The notes below the pieces were generated by a model that was not told the origin of the DNA, ran no database searches, and worked only from the letters and a program-made list of their open reading frames with translations. Of a DNA stretch of 64,000 nucleotides, positions 19,969 to 30,865 are shown in pieces. A program made the position numbers and the translations under genes. The stretch lies in contig CAIQJF010000028.1 of assembly GCA_903872075.1 (NCBI GenBank), positions 1 through 64,000 on the forward strand. The letters are read 5' to 3'. The number at the start of each line of letters is the position of its first letter. Within the stretch, counting starts at the first letter, position 1. This stretch comes from an uncultured Caulobacteraceae bacterium. GTDB lineage: Bacteria > Pseudomonadota > Alphaproteobacteria > Caulobacterales > Caulobacteraceae.

Positions 19969-22038
19969 ATGTCTCCGCAGCTTATCGTCACCGTTCTGGT
20001 CTTCGCGCCCCTGCTGGGGGCGTTGGTCGCCGGCCTGTTCGGCAAGAAGATCGGTGACATCCCGGCCATGGCCGTGACCACCGGCCTTTTGTTCGTCGCC
20101 TGCGCCCTGGCCTGGCTGACCTTCACGTCGCTGATCTGGGGCGCCTGGCCCGGTCATTTCACCGTCGCCCTCGCACCGTTCATTGATGTGGGCGCCTTTC
20201 AGTCCGCCTGGTCGATCCGTATCGACACGCTCTCGGCCGTGATGCTCGTGGTGGTCACCAGCGTCTCGGCGCTCGTCCACCTCTACAGCTGGGGCTACAT
20301 GGCCGACGATCCCGGCCGGGCCCGGTTCTTCGCCTATCTGTCGCTCTTCACCTTCGCCATGCTGGCGCTGGTGACGGCCGCCGATTTCATGCAGCTGTTC
20401 TTCGGCTGGGAAGGGGTGGGCCTTGCGTCCTACCTGCTGATCGGCTTCTGGCACCACAAGGACACGGCGAACGCCGCCTCGATCAAGGCCTTCGTGGTTA
20501 ACCGGGTCGGCGACGCCGGCTTCGCCCTGGGCATCATGACGGTGTTCTGGGCCTTCGGGACGATCCGGTTCGCCGAGATCTTCCCGCAGGTCGCTTCGCA
20601 CGTTCACGTGGCCTGGAGCTTCGCCGGCCACGACTTCAAGCTGGTGGATCTGGCCTGCTGCCTGCTGTTCATCGGCGCCATGGGTAAGTCGGCGCAGTTC
20701 TTCCTGCACACCTGGTTGCCGGACGCCATGGAAGGCCCGACCCCTGTCTCGGCGCTGATCCACGCCGCGACCATGGTGACCGCCGGCGTCTATATGGTCT
20801 GCCTGCTCTCGCCGCTGTTCGAATACGCGCCTGTGGCCAAGGAAGTCGTCACCATTGTCGGCGCGGTCACGGCTCTCTTCGCCGCCACCGTCGGCCTCGC
20901 CCAGAACGACATCAAGCGCGTGGTGGCCTATTCGACCTGTTCGCAGCTCGGCTACATGTTCTTCGCCGCCGGCGTGGGGGCCTATCCGGCCGCCATGTTC
21001 CACCTGTTCACCCACGCCTTCTTCAAGGCGCTGCTGTTCCTTGGGGCCGGGGCGGTGATCCACGCCGTTCACCATGAGCAGGACATGCGCAAGATGGGCG
21101 GGCTGTGGAAGGTTCTGCCGCTGACGTATGCGGTCATGCTGATCGGCACGATCTCCATCACCGGCGTCGGCCTGCCGGGCCTCGACCTGGGCTTCTCGGG
21201 CTTCTTTTCCAAGGATGCGATCATCAACGCCGCCTATGTGGCCGGCCGCACCGACGGGATTTCGAATTTCGCCTTCATCGCCGGCCTGATCGCCGCCGGT
21301 CTGACCTCGTTCTACTCCTGGCGCCTGATCTTCATGACCTTCCATGGCCGCGCCAAGTGGGACCATTCCCATGCGGCGGCGCATGACGATCATGTGCATG
21401 ACGACGCCCACGCTCACGCGGCGGACGATCACGCCGCCCACGGCGACGACCACGGCCATGGCCATGGCGGCACGCCGCACGAGGCGCCATGGCCGATGCG
21501 CGGCCCGCTTCTGCTGCTCGCCTTGGGCGCGATCGCCGCCGGCGGCGTCTTTGCCGAGGTCTTTGTCGGACCGGAGCGGCTGGCGTTCTGGCGCGGCGCC
21601 ATCTTTACCCTCGCGGGCAACCACATCCTGGATTCCTTCGAGCATCTGCCGCCGGCCGTGGTCTGGGCGCCCCTGACCGTCACCGCGCTCGGCTTCGCCG
21701 TCGCCTGGTACGTCTACGTCCTGCGTGAGGGCATGGGCGCCCGGATCGCGGCGCGAAAGGGCATCCTGTGGTCGTTCCTCTACAACAAGTGGTACTTCGA
21801 CGAACTCTATGACGTCATCTTCGTGCGCGGGGCCAAGATTCTGGGCGATCTGTTCTGGAAGGTCGGCGACAAGGCCCTGATCGACGGTCTCGGCCCTGAC
21901 GGCGTCTCACAGGTTTCCATGGTGGTGGGCAAGGCCACGGCCCGGGCCCAGACCGGTTACGTCTACCACTACGCCTTCGTCATGCTGCTGGGGATTGCGG
22001 GTCTGCTGTCCTTCGCGCTCTGGGCTTTCACGCGATGA
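19969..22038 (+). CDS. nuoL: NADH-quinone oxidoreductase subunit L (with His/Asp-rich loop)
   Basis: Distal antiporter-like proton-pumping subunit, 689 aa with many hydrophobic helices. Seen: [19 protein letters not shown] (functional Glu of helix 5), [32 protein letters not shown], and [15 protein letters not shown]. Residues about 465-505 form an unusual polar loop very rich in His and Asp (13 His and 9 Asp in 41 residues). A long C-terminal lateral helix follows. Start ATG 19969, 1 nt after nuoK; overlaps nuoM by 4 nt. Confidence 0.96.
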   Translation: MSPQLIVTVLVFAPLLGALVAGLFGKKIGDIPAMAVTTGLLFVACALAWLTFTSLIWGAWPGHFTVALAPFIDVGAFQSAWSIRIDTLSAVMLVVVTSVSALVHLYSWGYMADDPGRARFFAYLSLFTFAMLALVTAADFMQLFFGWEGVGLASYLLIGFWHHKDTANAASIKAFVVNRVGDAGFALGIMTVFWAFGTIRFAEIFPQVASHVHVAWSFAGHDFKLVDLACCLLFIGAMGKSAQFFLHTWLPDAMEGPTPVSALIHAATMVTAGVYMVCLLSPLFEYAPVAKEVVTIVGAVTALFAATVGLAQNDIKRVVAYSTCSQLGYMFFAAGVGAYPAAMFHLFTHAFFKALLFLGAGAVIHAVHHEQDMRKMGGLWKVLPLTYAVMLIGTISITGVGLPGLDLGFSGFFSKDAIINAAYVAGRTDGISNFAFIAGLIAAGLTSFYSWRLIFMTFHGRAKWDHSHAAAHDDHVHDDAHAHAADDHAAHGDDHGHGHGGTPHEAPWPMRGPLLLLALGAIAAGGVFAEVFVGPERLAFWRGAIFTLAGNHILDSFEHLPPAVVWAPLTVTALGFAVAWYVYVLREGMGARIAARKGILWSFLYNKWYFDELYDVIFVRGAKILGDLFWKVGDKALIDGLGPDGVSQVSMVVGKATARAQTGYVYHYAFVMLLGIAGLLSFALWAFTR

Positions 22039-23522
22039 CCGGCATTCTCTCCCTCACCACCTTCGCGCCGCTGCTCGGCGTCGCGGCGATCCTGATGCTG
22101 CGCGTGTTCGGCAAGGGCGACGAGGCGCGCGCCTCGAACGCCGCCCGCTGGATCGCCCTGGCGACAACCCTGGCGACCCTGGCGTTGTCGGTTCTGATCG
22201 TGGCCTCATTCGACCGCGGTCAGACAGGCTTCCAGTTTACCGAGGACTCGCCCTGGTTCTCAGGCCTGCACTATCACATGGGTGTGGACGGCATTTCGGT
22301 GCTTTTCGTCCTGCTGACGGCCTTCCTTATGCCGATCTGCATCGTCGCCAGCTGGAAGTCGATCGAGACCCGGGTGATCGAATATATGATCGCCTTCCTC
22401 GTTCTTGAGAGCCTGGTGATCGGCGTGTTCTGCGCCCTCGACCTGCTGGTTTTCTACATGTTCTTCGAGGGTCAGCTGATCCCGATGTTCCTGATCATCG
22501 GCATCTGGGGCGGCAAGAACCGGGTCTACGCGGCTTTCAAGTTCTTCCTCTACACCCTGCTCGGCTCGGTGCTGATGCTGGCGGCGATCCTCTATATGAT
22601 CTCCGTCGCCCACACCTCCGACATCGTCGCCCTGACAAATTATCATTTCGAGGCGGGGACTCAGACCTGGCTCTGGCTGGCCTTCTTCGCCTCCTTCGCG
22701 GTGAAGATGCCCATGTGGCCGGTCCACACCTGGCTTCCCGACGCCCACGTCGAAGCGCCCACGGCGGGCTCAGTCATCCTGGCCGGCATCCTGCTGAAGA
22801 TGGGCGGCTACGGCTTCATGCGCTTCTCACTGCCTATGTTCCCGCTGGCCAGCGCGCAGTTCTCGCCGCTGATCTTCGCCCTGTCCGTGATCGCTATCGT
22901 CTACACCTCTCTGGTGGCCTTCCGTCAGACCGACATGAAGAAGCTGATCGCCTATTCTTCGGTCGCTCACATGGGCTTCGTCACCCTGGGTATCTTCTCC
23001 GGTAATCTGCAGGGAGAGCAGGGCGCCCTGTTCCAGATGCTGAGCCACGGCGTGATCTCCGGCGCGCTCTTCCTCTGCGTCGGCGTGGTCTATGACCGCA
23101 TACATACCCGCGAGATCGCCTTCTACGGCGGCGTTGTTAACCGCATGCCGATCTACGCCGCGGTGTTCATGCTGTTCACCATGGGCAACGTCGGCCTGCC
23201 GGGCACCAGCGGGTTTGTCGGGGAAATCCTGACCCTGACCGGGACTTACGGCGCGTCGACCTGGCCGGCGATCATCGCCAGCTCCGGTGTGATCCTCTCG
23301 GCGGTCTACGCTCTGAGCCTCTATCGCCGCGTGGTCTTCGGCCAGCTGACCAATCCCGCCCTGGCGACCATCGCCGACATGGACAGCCGCGAGATCCTGA
23401 TCTTCGTGCCGCTGATCATCGCCACCCTTGTCCTGGGCTTCCAGCCCGGACTGGTCTTCCAGGTCACCAACGCCTCGACCGCCCACCTTGTCGACGCCTT
23501 CCGCGCGGCGACGGGAAGGTAG
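22035..23522 (+). CDS. nuoM: NADH-quinone oxidoreductase subunit M
   Basis: Antiporter-like proton-pumping subunit, 495 aa. Seen: the helix-5 glutamate region [43 protein letters not shown] and [18 protein letters not shown] overlaps the nuoL TGA. Length and order are typical. Confidence 0.97.
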   Translation: MTGILSLTTFAPLLGVAAILMLRVFGKGDEARASNAARWIALATTLATLALSVLIVASFDRGQTGFQFTEDSPWFSGLHYHMGVDGISVLFVLLTAFLMPICIVASWKSIETRVIEYMIAFLVLESLVIGVFCALDLLVFYMFFEGQLIPMFLIIGIWGGKNRVYAAFKFFLYTLLGSVLMLAAILYMISVAHTSDIVALTNYHFEAGTQTWLWLAFFASFAVKMPMWPVHTWLPDAHVEAPTAGSVILAGILLKMGGYGFMRFSLPMFPLASAQFSPLIFALSVIAIVYTSLVAFRQTDMKKLIAYSSVAHMGFVTLGIFSGNLQGEQGALFQMLSHGVISGALFLCVGVVYDRIHTREIAFYGGVVNRMPIYAAVFMLFTMGNVGLPGTSGFVGEILTLTGTYGASTWPAIIASSGVILSAVYALSLYRRVVFGQLTNPALATIADMDSREILIFVPLIIATLVLGFQPGLVFQVTNASTAHLVDAFRAATGR

Positions 23523-23530
23523 GACACGCC

Positions 23531-24961
23531 ATGACATTCCAGAACGCGGCGGCCCTCGCGGGGCCCGAACTGATCCTGATCATCTCCGCTCTCAGCCTGC
23601 TGGTCTGGGGCGCTTTCCAGAAGTCCACCTCGGTGTTGTTCACGGTGGCGTCCATGGCGGCGCTCGTGGCCGCGGCCGTCGTCTCGGCCATGGGGCCCTT
23701 CGGCCGCGCCTTCTCCGGCGGACTGATCGTCGACGCCGGGTCGGTGTTCGGCAAGGTGGTGATCTATCTTGCCAGCGCCGTGGCCATTCCTCTGGGCGAA
23801 CGCTGGTTCGCCCGCCGAAACATGGCGCGTTTCGAATACCCCGTCCTGGTCATGCTGGCCGCCCTGGGCATGGGCATGATGGTGTCGGCCGGCGACCTGA
23901 TCTCGCTCTATGTGTCCATCGAACTGCAGTCCCTGGCGCTCTACATCCTGGCCGCCTTCCACAAGGGCGATGAGAAATCCGCCGAAGCCGGCCTGAAGTA
24001 CTTCGTGCTCGGCGCGCTTTCCTCCGGGATCCTGCTCTACGGCGCCTCGCTGATCTACGGCTTCGCCGGCTCGACCCGTTTCGAGGTCATCGCCGCGGCC
24101 ATGACCCATGGCGCCGGTCTCGGCGCCCTGTTCGGCCTGGTGTTCGTGATCGCCGGCCTGGCGTTCAAGGTCTCCGCCGCCCCGTTCCACATGTGGACCC
24201 CGGACGTTTACGAGGGCGCGCCGACCCCGGTCGTCGGCTTCTTCGCCGGCGCGCCGAAGCTGGCGGCCATGGTGCTGCTGGCCCGCATCCTCACCCAAAG
24301 CTTCGGCGGCGCCATCGATCAGTGGCGTCAGGTCCTGATCGTCATGGCCCTGATCTCGGTGGCCGTCGGCGCCTTCGCCGGTCTGGCCCAGAACAACCTC
24401 AAGCGGCTTTGGGCCTATTCCTCGATCGCGGGGATCGGCTACGCCCTGATCGGCCTCGCGGCCGGCGGCCAGGCGGGCATTCAGTCGATGCTGGTCTATA
24501 TGGTCCTCTACGTCATCGACGTGACGGGCTTCTTCGCCTGCCTCGCGGCCCTGTCGCGGGATGGCAAGCCCATGGAGACCATGGCTGATTTCGCGGGCCT
24601 CGCCCGTGAGCGACCCGCCCTGGGCGTCGCCATGACCGTCTTCGCCCTCTCGGCCCTGGGTCTGCCGCCCATGAGCGGTCTGTGGGGCAAGTATTACGTG
24701 TTCAAGGCCGCCGCCGGCGCGGGTCTGATCCCAGTGGCCGCCATAGCCCTGGTCGGTAGCGTCGTGGCCGCCTTCTACTATCTGCGCCTCATCAAGGTGA
24801 TGTGGCTGGATCCCAGCCCGGGCGCCACCGACGCCCCGCCGCTTGAAGCGACGGTCGTCACCTATGCGGCCGCCTTGTTCGCCTTCCCGGCGGTGCTGGG
24901 CGCCCTGATCGCGCTCGATCCTTTGGCCCAGACTGCCGCCGCGGCTCTGGCGCTCCGCTAA
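23531..24961 (+). CDS. nuoN: NADH-quinone oxidoreductase subunit N
   Basis: Third antiporter-like subunit, 476 aa. Seen: SLYVSIELQSLALYILAAF with the functional Glu, AGLKYFVLGALSSGILLYG, FHMWTPDVYEGAPTPVVGFF and KRLWAYSSIAGIGYAL. Last subunit of the operon; a strong hairpin follows 15 bp after the stop. Confidence 0.97.
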   Translation: MTFQNAAALAGPELILIISALSLLVWGAFQKSTSVLFTVASMAALVAAAVVSAMGPFGRAFSGGLIVDAGSVFGKVVIYLASAVAIPLGERWFARRNMARFEYPVLVMLAALGMGMMVSAGDLISLYVSIELQSLALYILAAFHKGDEKSAEAGLKYFVLGALSSGILLYGASLIYGFAGSTRFEVIAAAMTHGAGLGALFGLVFVIAGLAFKVSAAPFHMWTPDVYEGAPTPVVGFFAGAPKLAAMVLLARILTQSFGGAIDQWRQVLIVMALISVAVGAFAGLAQNNLKRLWAYSSIAGIGYALIGLAAGGQAGIQSMLVYMVLYVIDVTGFFACLAALSRDGKPMETMADFAGLARERPALGVAMTVFALSALGLPPMSGLWGKYYVFKAAAGAGLIPVAAIALVGSVVAAFYYLRLIKVMWLDPSPGATDAPPLEATVVTYAAALFAFPAVLGALIALDPLAQTAAAALALR

Positions 24962-24975
24962 AACGCTGACGAAAC

Positions 24976-25013
24976 GTCGCGCGCCCGTTCCGCCCTGGCG
25001 GGCGCCGCGCGAC
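24976..25013 (+). terminator. Strong GC hairpin after nuoN
   Basis: GTCGCGCG-CCCG (24976-24987) pairs with CGGGCGCCGCGCGAC (24999-25013) with a small bulge and an 11-nt loop. There is no T-tract, so it may limit read-through or protect the nuo mRNA 3' end rather than terminate fully. Confidence 0.5.
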
Positions 25014-25075
25014 TGAGCGTATCACGAGACGCGTTACGCCTGGGTCCCGGGCTGTCCTGAAGGGAGTGCGCCGTC

Positions 25076-26848
25076 TTGGCTGAGGTCACCCGCCGCGTAT
25101 TCGCGGGCCATATTCCCGCCGCCGCCGCGCTACTGGCGGCCGCGGCTCCGGCGGCGGCCCGCGCCGCGACCACCACCGCGACGTTCGAGTCGATCTACAA
25201 GACTGAATGGGCTTGGCGCGAGGCGCAGTTCCCGGACGACGAGGACCCGCGCAAGCCGATTCCCGCGACCTTGCCCGATGTCTCCGCGGCCGCCCAGGCT
25301 CGCCAGCTAGATTACTGGCGCGGGGTTCAGACCCGCCTCAAGTCCGTGGACCCCGCGAGTTTGTCCGCAACGGACAAGGTCAACTACACCGTCTACGTCG
25401 CCCAGATCGACGTGCTGGTGGCCTCGCAGGAATGGCGGGACTGGGAGAAGCCGCTCAACAGCGACAGCGCCTTCTGGAGCGATCTGACCGGGGTCTGCAG
25501 GCGCACGTTCCACACGGAGGCCGACTACCGCAACTACATCGCCCGGCTGCGTTGTTACCCGCGGCACTTCGACGACCAGATCGCCAATATGCGCGCCGGC
25601 CTCGCCCGTGGGTTCACACCACCGAAAGTGACCTTGAAGGGGAGGGACCTGTCTGTGGCCTCCGTCGCCGAAGCCTCGGGTCCCGAGGCGACGGTCTATT
25701 TCAAACCGTTCACGTCCTTCCCCCCGGCGATCGCCCCGGACCTCGCCGACCGGCTTCGCGCCGAGGGCCGCGCGACGATCCTCGAGGCGGTCATACCGGC
25801 CCATCGCAAGCTGCTCGGCTTCCTCCGCGACGACTATATCCCGGGCGCGCGGGAGGCCCTCGGCGCCGCCGCGATGCCGCGCGGCGGCGAGTACTACCAG
25901 TCGAAGATTCTCGAGTTCACCACCCTCGACTGGACCCCCGAACGCATTCACGCCTACGGCCTCTCCGAGATGACTCACATCCGCGAGGAGATGGTTGGCG
26001 TCATGGCGGAGGTGAAGTTCGGCGGCGCGCTGGGCGGGTTTCTGGCCCATCTGCGGACAGACCCGCGGTTCTACGTCACGACCCCGCAGGCCCTGCTGGA
26101 CCGCGCCGCCTGGATCGCCAAGAGCTTCGACGGCAAGGCCGGCGACTGGTTCGGCCGGCTGCCGCGCCGACGCTTCGCCATCGTGCCGGTGCCGGACGAT
26201 ATCGCCCCCTTCTATACCGCCGGTCGCGGCGGCTCGGGCGTCTATCTGGTCAACACCTACAACCTGCCGTCCCGGTCACTCTACGCCATGACCGCCCTGA
26301 CCCTGCACGAGTCCGCCCCCGGCCATGCCTTCCAGATGCCCCTGGCCGAGGAGAACACCGATCTCCCCGCCTTCCGGCGGGAGACCTATATTTCCGCCTT
26401 CGGCGAGGGCTGGGCGCTCTATTGCGAGCGGCTGGGCGTGGAGATGGGGATGTACGAGACCCCCTATGACCGCTTCGGCATGCTGAGCTATCAGGCCTGG
26501 CGCGCGGCGCGCTTGGTGGTCGACACCGGCGTGCACACCATGGGCTGGACCCGTGAACAGGCGCTCGCCTATCTGGCCGAGAACACGGCGCTCTCCGAAC
26601 ATGAGATCGGCACCGAGGTCGACCGTTACATCGCCTGGCCGGGGCAGGCGCTCGCCTATTACCTCGGACAGATGACCATCCAGACCTGCCGCCGGAAGGC
26701 GGAAGGCGCGCTGGGGCCGCGCTTCGACATCCGCGCCTTCCACGACACCGTCCTGCAGATGGGTTCGGTGCCTATGCCGGTGCTCACCGCCCGTATCGAC
26801 CGTTTCATCGCCGAAGGGGGCCCATCGCCCTATCCGCACGATGGCTGA
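25076..26848 (+). CDS. DUF885 family protein (putative exported zinc metallopeptidase-like)
   Basis: 590 aa. Seen: an N-terminal leader with twin arginines (TRRVFAGHIPAAAALLAAAAPAAARA), suggesting Tat-type export, and the DUF885 core including the metal motif LHESAPGHAF (HExxPGH type), FGEGWALYCERLG and WPGQALAYYLGQMTI. Relatives are annotated as M32/M3-like peptidases of unknown substrate. TTG 25076 is the best start, with AAGGGAG about 10 nt upstream. The 3' end overlaps birA by 8 nt, so the two are co-transcribed. Periplasmic peptidase activity is inference from motif and leader. Confidence 0.85.
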   Translation: MAEVTRRVFAGHIPAAAALLAAAAPAAARAATTTATFESIYKTEWAWREAQFPDDEDPRKPIPATLPDVSAAAQARQLDYWRGVQTRLKSVDPASLSATDKVNYTVYVAQIDVLVASQEWRDWEKPLNSDSAFWSDLTGVCRRTFHTEADYRNYIARLRCYPRHFDDQIANMRAGLARGFTPPKVTLKGRDLSVASVAEASGPEATVYFKPFTSFPPAIAPDLADRLRAEGRATILEAVIPAHRKLLGFLRDDYIPGAREALGAAAMPRGGEYYQSKILEFTTLDWTPERIHAYGLSEMTHIREEMVGVMAEVKFGGALGGFLAHLRTDPRFYVTTPQALLDRAAWIAKSFDGKAGDWFGRLPRRRFAIVPVPDDIAPFYTAGRGGSGVYLVNTYNLPSRSLYAMTALTLHESAPGHAFQMPLAEENTDLPAFRRETYISAFGEGWALYCERLGVEMGMYETPYDRFGMLSYQAWRAARLVVDTGVHTMGWTREQALAYLAENTALSEHEIGTEVDRYIAWPGQALAYYLGQMTIQTCRRKAEGALGPRFDIRAFHDTVLQMGSVPMPVLTARIDRFIAEGGPSPYPHDG

Positions 26849-27569
26849 GCCCCGCATCATCCACTTCGAGCATATCGACTCCACCAACGCCGAGGCGCGT
26901 CGACTTGCGGAGGCGCACGAAGCGGGGCCCTTGTGGATCACCGCCGCCCAACAGCTCGCCGGACGGGGCCGTCGCGGCCGCTCCTGGGAGACGGGGGAGG
27001 GGAACCTCGCGGCCACCTATCTCTTCACCACGCCCCGCCCGCCGGCCGAGGCGGCGCAGGTGAGTTTCGTCGCGGCCCTCGCCGTGGCCGACCTCGCCGA
27101 CGCCTATGTCGCTCCCGCACTCGTGAAGCTCAAATGGCCCAACGATCCCATGATCGCCGGGCGGAAGACGGCGGGCATTCTGGTCGAGTCTGGTTCACTG
27201 GGGCCGGACGGGCTTTGGCTGGCGGTGGGCTGCGGCATCAATCTCGCGCGGGCGCCCGCCGATTCCAACCGTCCCGTCACCGCCTTCGCCGACCACATGA
27301 ACCGGCCGCCGCCATCCCTGCGCGAAGCCACGCTCAAGCTGGCCGCGGCGATGGAGCGCTGGCGCGGCCTATGGGAGCGGGAAGGTTTCGCCCCGATCGC
27401 CGCGGCCTGGACGGCCAGGGCCTTTGGTCTCGGCGAACCCTGCACCGCCAACCTGACGCAGGAAAGCGTGCGCGGGGTCGCGGAAGGTCTTGAGCCCGAC
27501 GGCGCCCTGCGTTTGCGACTCGAAAACGGGGCCATCCGCCGGATCACGGCCGGCGACGTGTTCTTCTAG
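26841..27569 (+). CDS. birA: Biotin--[acetyl-CoA-carboxylase] ligase
   Basis: Attaches biotin to the carboxyl carrier protein of acetyl-CoA carboxylase. Seen: STNAEARRLAEA, the biotinyl-AMP loop AGRGRRGRSWETGEGN, VKLKWPNDPMIAGRKTAGIL and the C-terminal SH3-like domain. At 242 aa it lacks the N-terminal DNA-binding domain of E. coli BirA, so it is a monofunctional ligase. Overlaps the upstream DUF885 gene and is followed by coaX, a common alphaproteobacterial order. Confidence 0.95.
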   Translation: MAEPRIIHFEHIDSTNAEARRLAEAHEAGPLWITAAQQLAGRGRRGRSWETGEGNLAATYLFTTPRPPAEAAQVSFVAALAVADLADAYVAPALVKLKWPNDPMIAGRKTAGILVESGSLGPDGLWLAVGCGINLARAPADSNRPVTAFADHMNRPPPSLREATLKLAAAMERWRGLWEREGFAPIAAAWTARAFGLGEPCTANLTQESVRGVAEGLEPDGALRLRLENGAIRRITAGDVFF

Positions 27570-27635
27570 AGGGACGGCGCGGCCCCTGGCGTGTATAGCG
27601 CCGCCTTTCGGTTCAGACCCCGGCGCAGGATCCGC

Positions 27636-28415
27636 ATGCTACTGGCTGTCGAGCAAGGCAACACCAACACCCTTTTCGCCGTTCACGACGGCGAGTCGTG
27701 GATCGCACAGTGGCGCGCGGCGACGGAAGCCTCGCGCACGGCGGATGAATACGCTGTCTGGCTGCTGCAACTTCTGACCATGGCCTCACTGTCCCTGGCC
27801 GACCTCGACGCCTGCATCATCTCCAGCGTGGTGCCGCAATCGATCTTCAACCTGCGCAACCTCTCCCGGCGGTATCTGAACGTCGAGCCTCTGATCATCG
27901 GCGAGAACGTCGACCTGGGGATCGCCATCCGTATTCAGAAACCGTCCGAAGCCGGGGCTGACCGTCTGGTCAACGCCGTGGGCGCCCACACCACCTATCC
28001 CGGCGCCCTGCTGATCGTGGACTCCGGCACAGCGACGACTTTCGACGTGGTCGGTTCGGACGGCGCCTTCGAGGGCGGGGCGATCGCGCCCGGCATCAAC
28101 CTCTCCATGCAGGCCCTGCACGAAGCCGCGGCGCGCCTGCCGCGGGTGGCGATCCAGAAGCCAGGGCACGTCATCGGCAAGGACACCGTGGAGGCCATGC
28201 AGGCCGGCGTGTTCTGGGGCTATGTCTCTCTGATCGAGGGCCTCATTACCCGCATCAAGGCCGAGTACCATGAACCCATGACGGTGATCGGCACCGGTGG
28301 GATCGCCTCACTGTTCCATGGGGCCACCGAGGCCATCGATCACTTCGATCACGATCTGACCATTCTCGGCCTGCTCGAAATCTTCCGGCGCAATCGCCAT
28401 GTACGAGGCCAATGA
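27636..28415 (+). CDS. coaX: Type III pantothenate kinase
   Basis: First step of coenzyme A synthesis (ATP-dependent phosphorylation of pantothenate) in the ASKHA fold. Seen: N-terminal phosphate loop [13 protein letters not shown] (the usual DxGNTN reads EQGNTN here), [23 protein letters not shown] and [23 protein letters not shown] 27636 is the family start; 259 aa. Overlaps rnj by 4 nt. CoaX with BirA and an MBL ribonuclease is a recurrent cluster. Confidence 0.95.
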   Translation: MLLAVEQGNTNTLFAVHDGESWIAQWRAATEASRTADEYAVWLLQLLTMASLSLADLDACIISSVVPQSIFNLRNLSRRYLNVEPLIIGENVDLGIAIRIQKPSEAGADRLVNAVGAHTTYPGALLIVDSGTATTFDVVGSDGAFEGGAIAPGINLSMQALHEAAARLPRVAIQKPGHVIGKDTVEAMQAGVFWGYVSLIEGLITRIKAEYHEPMTVIGTGGIASLFHGATEAIDHFDHDLTILGLLEIFRRNRHVRGQ

Positions 28416-30100
28416 CCAAGACACACGCACGCTCCGGCGACGAACTCGTTTTTCTGCCCCTGGGGGGCTCCAACGAGATCGGGATGAACTTCAATCTCTA
28501 CGGCTACGGCCCGCCGCATGATCGCAAATGGATCGTCGTCGACCTGGGCGTGACCTTCGGCGATCAGACCACCCCGGGGGTCGAGATCATCCTGCCTGAT
28601 CCGACCTACATCGAGGACTATGCCGACGACATCCTGGGGATCGTGCTCACCCACGCCCATGAAGACCATATCGGCGCGGTGGCCTGGCTCTGGCCGCGCC
28701 TGAAGGCGCCGCTCTATGCGACCCCTTTCACCGCTTTCCTGCTGCGCGAAAAACTGCGCGAGAAGGGTTTGCTGGATCGCGCGAAGATCACCGAGATTCC
28801 GTTGAACGGGACCTTGACCCTTGGTCCGTTCGATCTGCAGCTCCTCACCCTGACCCATTCGATTCCCGAACCCAACGGCGTGGCGATCCGCACCCCTTTG
28901 GGCACGATCCTGCACACCGGCGACTGGAAGATCGATCCCGATCCCATCACCGGACCGGTGACGGACGAGGCGGCTATCCGCGCCCTTGGCGACGAGGGCG
29001 TGCTGGCCATGGTCTGCGACAGCACCAATGTCTTCGTCGATGGCGAGGCCGGGTCGGAGGCGGATGTCCGCATCCAGATGAACGCCCTGATTTCCCAGCT
29101 GAAGGGCCGGGTGGCGGCGGCCTGTTTCGCGTCCAACGTGGCGCGCATGGACACCATCATCCGCGCCGCCGAGGACAACGGCCGGCGGGTCTGTCTGGTC
29201 GGCCGCTCCATGATCCGCATGGCCGCCGCCGCGCGGTCGGTAGGATTGCTGGAAGGCGTGGGGCCGTTCATTCCCGACACCGAGGCGCGGCACTATCCTG
29301 ATTCAGGTATTCTCTATCTGTGCACCGGCAGCCAGGGCGAGGTGAGGGCGGCCCTGTCGCGCGTCGCCGATGGGACCCACCCGCATGTGAAACTGGGCAA
29401 GGGCGATTCCTGCGTGTTTTCCTCGCGGATCATCCCGGGCAACGAGATCCCGATCCGCAACCTGCAGAACAAGCTCGCCGACCTCGGCGTGCGGCTTTAC
29501 ACCGAGCGCGATCACCCCGGCATCCACGTCTCCGGCCACCCTTGCCGCGACGAACTCAAGCGCATGTACCAGTGGGCCCGGCCCCACATCGCCGTGCCGA
29601 CCCACGGCGAGCGGCGCCATCTGCTGGAACACGCCGCCCTGGCCAAGGACCTTCAGGTCGCCCACGCCGTCGCCCCGCGCAACGGCGACATGGTGCGTCT
29701 CGCCCCCGGCGCGCCGGGGATCATCGACGAGGTTCCCGCCGGCCGCCTCTATGTGGACGCCGGAATGGTCACGGCCGAGAACGGCGACGCCCTGCGCGAG
29801 CGCCGTCATGCCGCCTTCAATGGCGTGCTGGCGGTGAGCGTCGCCCTGGACGGGCGCAGCAAGCTTGCCTCGGGGCCGCAGGTCCGCGCCCTGGGCCTGC
29901 CGGGCGATACCGACTACCCGCTCGACGAGGCCATGGACGACCTCGCCATGGAGGCGAAGGACGCCCTCTTCCGTCTGTCGGCCGACGATCGGGAAGACGA
30001 TCATCTGGTGGAGGCGGCCCTGTCGCGAGCCTTGAAGAAGGCGGCATTTCGCATTTGGAAGCGCCGTCCGGTGGTCGAGACCACCGTCCTGAGGCTATAA
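28412..30100 (+). CDS. rnj: Ribonuclease J
   Basis: Metallo-beta-lactamase/beta-CASP ribonuclease with 5'-3' exo- and endonuclease activity in RNA maturation and decay. Seen: [16 protein letters not shown], zinc motif [22 protein letters not shown], beta-CASP region with [12 protein letters not shown] and [18 protein letters not shown], and [11 protein letters not shown]. 562 aa, typical. The start overlaps the coaX stop. Confidence 0.95.
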   Translation: MTKTHARSGDELVFLPLGGSNEIGMNFNLYGYGPPHDRKWIVVDLGVTFGDQTTPGVEIILPDPTYIEDYADDILGIVLTHAHEDHIGAVAWLWPRLKAPLYATPFTAFLLREKLREKGLLDRAKITEIPLNGTLTLGPFDLQLLTLTHSIPEPNGVAIRTPLGTILHTGDWKIDPDPITGPVTDEAAIRALGDEGVLAMVCDSTNVFVDGEAGSEADVRIQMNALISQLKGRVAAACFASNVARMDTIIRAAEDNGRRVCLVGRSMIRMAAAARSVGLLEGVGPFIPDTEARHYPDSGILYLCTGSQGEVRAALSRVADGTHPHVKLGKGDSCVFSSRIIPGNEIPIRNLQNKLADLGVRLYTERDHPGIHVSGHPCRDELKRMYQWARPHIAVPTHGERRHLLEHAALAKDLQVAHAVAPRNGDMVRLAPGAPGIIDEVPAGRLYVDAGMVTAENGDALRERRHAAFNGVLAVSVALDGRSKLASGPQVRALGLPGDTDYPLDEAMDDLAMEAKDALFRLSADDREDDHLVEAALSRALKKAAFRIWKRRPVVETTVLRL

Positions 30101-30140
30101 GCCTCGCTCACATTCGCGCGGGGGCGCAACGGAGACAGAT

Positions 30141-30566
30141 ATGATCGGAAAGCTGAACCACGTCGGCATCGCCACCCCGTCCATCGAGGAGTCGTGGAAA
30201 CTCTATGTGGACGTGCTCGGCGCGACCTCGGTGACGCCCAAGAAGGCGCTGCCGGAGCAGGGTGTTTGGGTGTCGTTCGTCGACCTGCCCAACGCCCAGA
30301 TCGAGCTGATCGAACCCTATGGCGAAGCCTCGCCGATCCACGGTTTTCTGGCCAAGAATCCCAAGGGCGGCCAGCACCATGTCTGTTTCGAAGTGCCCGA
30401 CATCGTGGCCGCGCGCGATGAGATGCGCGCCAAGGGCGCGACGGTCCTGGGCACAGGCGAACCGCGCATGGGCGCTCACGGCGTGCCGGTGATCTTCCTT
30501 CACCCCAAGGACATGGGCGGCGTGCTCATCGAACTGATGGCCGAACCCACGGCGGCAGCCCACTGA
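30141..30566 (+). CDS. mce: Methylmalonyl-CoA epimerase
   Basis: VOC-fold enzyme that interconverts (R)- and (S)-methylmalonyl-CoA in propionate metabolism. Seen: LNHVGIATPSIEESWKLY, the metal glutamate and histidine in NAQIELIEPYGEASPI and GGQHHVCFEVPDI, and the end VIFLHPKDMGGVLIELM. 141 aa. A mutase is not in the window. The ATGGG junction at 30566 overlaps the next gene by 1 nt. Confidence 0.94.
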   Translation: MIGKLNHVGIATPSIEESWKLYVDVLGATSVTPKKALPEQGVWVSFVDLPNAQIELIEPYGEASPIHGFLAKNPKGGQHHVCFEVPDIVAARDEMRAKGATVLGTGEPRMGAHGVPVIFLHPKDMGGVLIELMAEPTAAAH

Positions 30567-30826
30567 TGGGTGTCGAGGAAGGCATCGCGATCTACCTGAC
30601 GATCTGGTGGACCACACTGTTCGCGGTCCTTCCGCTCGGCGCGCGCAGCCATGCGGAGGAGGGGAAGGCCGTGCCCGGCGGCGGCGATCCCGCCTCGCCG
30701 GTCAATCCCAACCTAAAGCGCAAGTTCGTCACCACCACCTGGATCTCGGCGGTCCTGTTCGCGATCCTGTGGGCGGTGCTCCGCTTTAATCTGGTCACCC
30801 TGCCGAATATTCCTGGGTCGCACTGA
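30566..30826 (+). CDS. DUF1467 family membrane protein
   Basis: 86 aa with two hydrophobic helices: GIAIYLTIWWTTLFAVLPLG and TWISAVLFAILWAVLRF. The WWTTLFAVLPLGARS motif defines DUF1467, an alphaproteobacterial family of unknown function regularly found between mce and proS. It overlaps mce by 1 nt and precedes proS by 39 bp. Confidence 0.9.
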   Translation: MGVEEGIAIYLTIWWTTLFAVLPLGARSHAEEGKAVPGGGDPASPVNPNLKRKFVTTTWISAVLFAILWAVLRFNLVTLPNIPGSH

Positions 30827-30865
30827 CCCCGCCGTACCGCCTTTAAGTTCGAGGATCCTTCCGAC

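Noticed and set aside
19795-21645. A 616-codon antisense frame across nuoK and nuoL
   Set aside because: Arg/Gly/His-rich shadow of well-conserved membrane subunits; no start signal or domain.
24976-25013. Considered as a riboswitch or structured RNA
   Set aside because: A single GC hairpin without additional conserved helices; best explained as a 3'-end or terminator hairpin.
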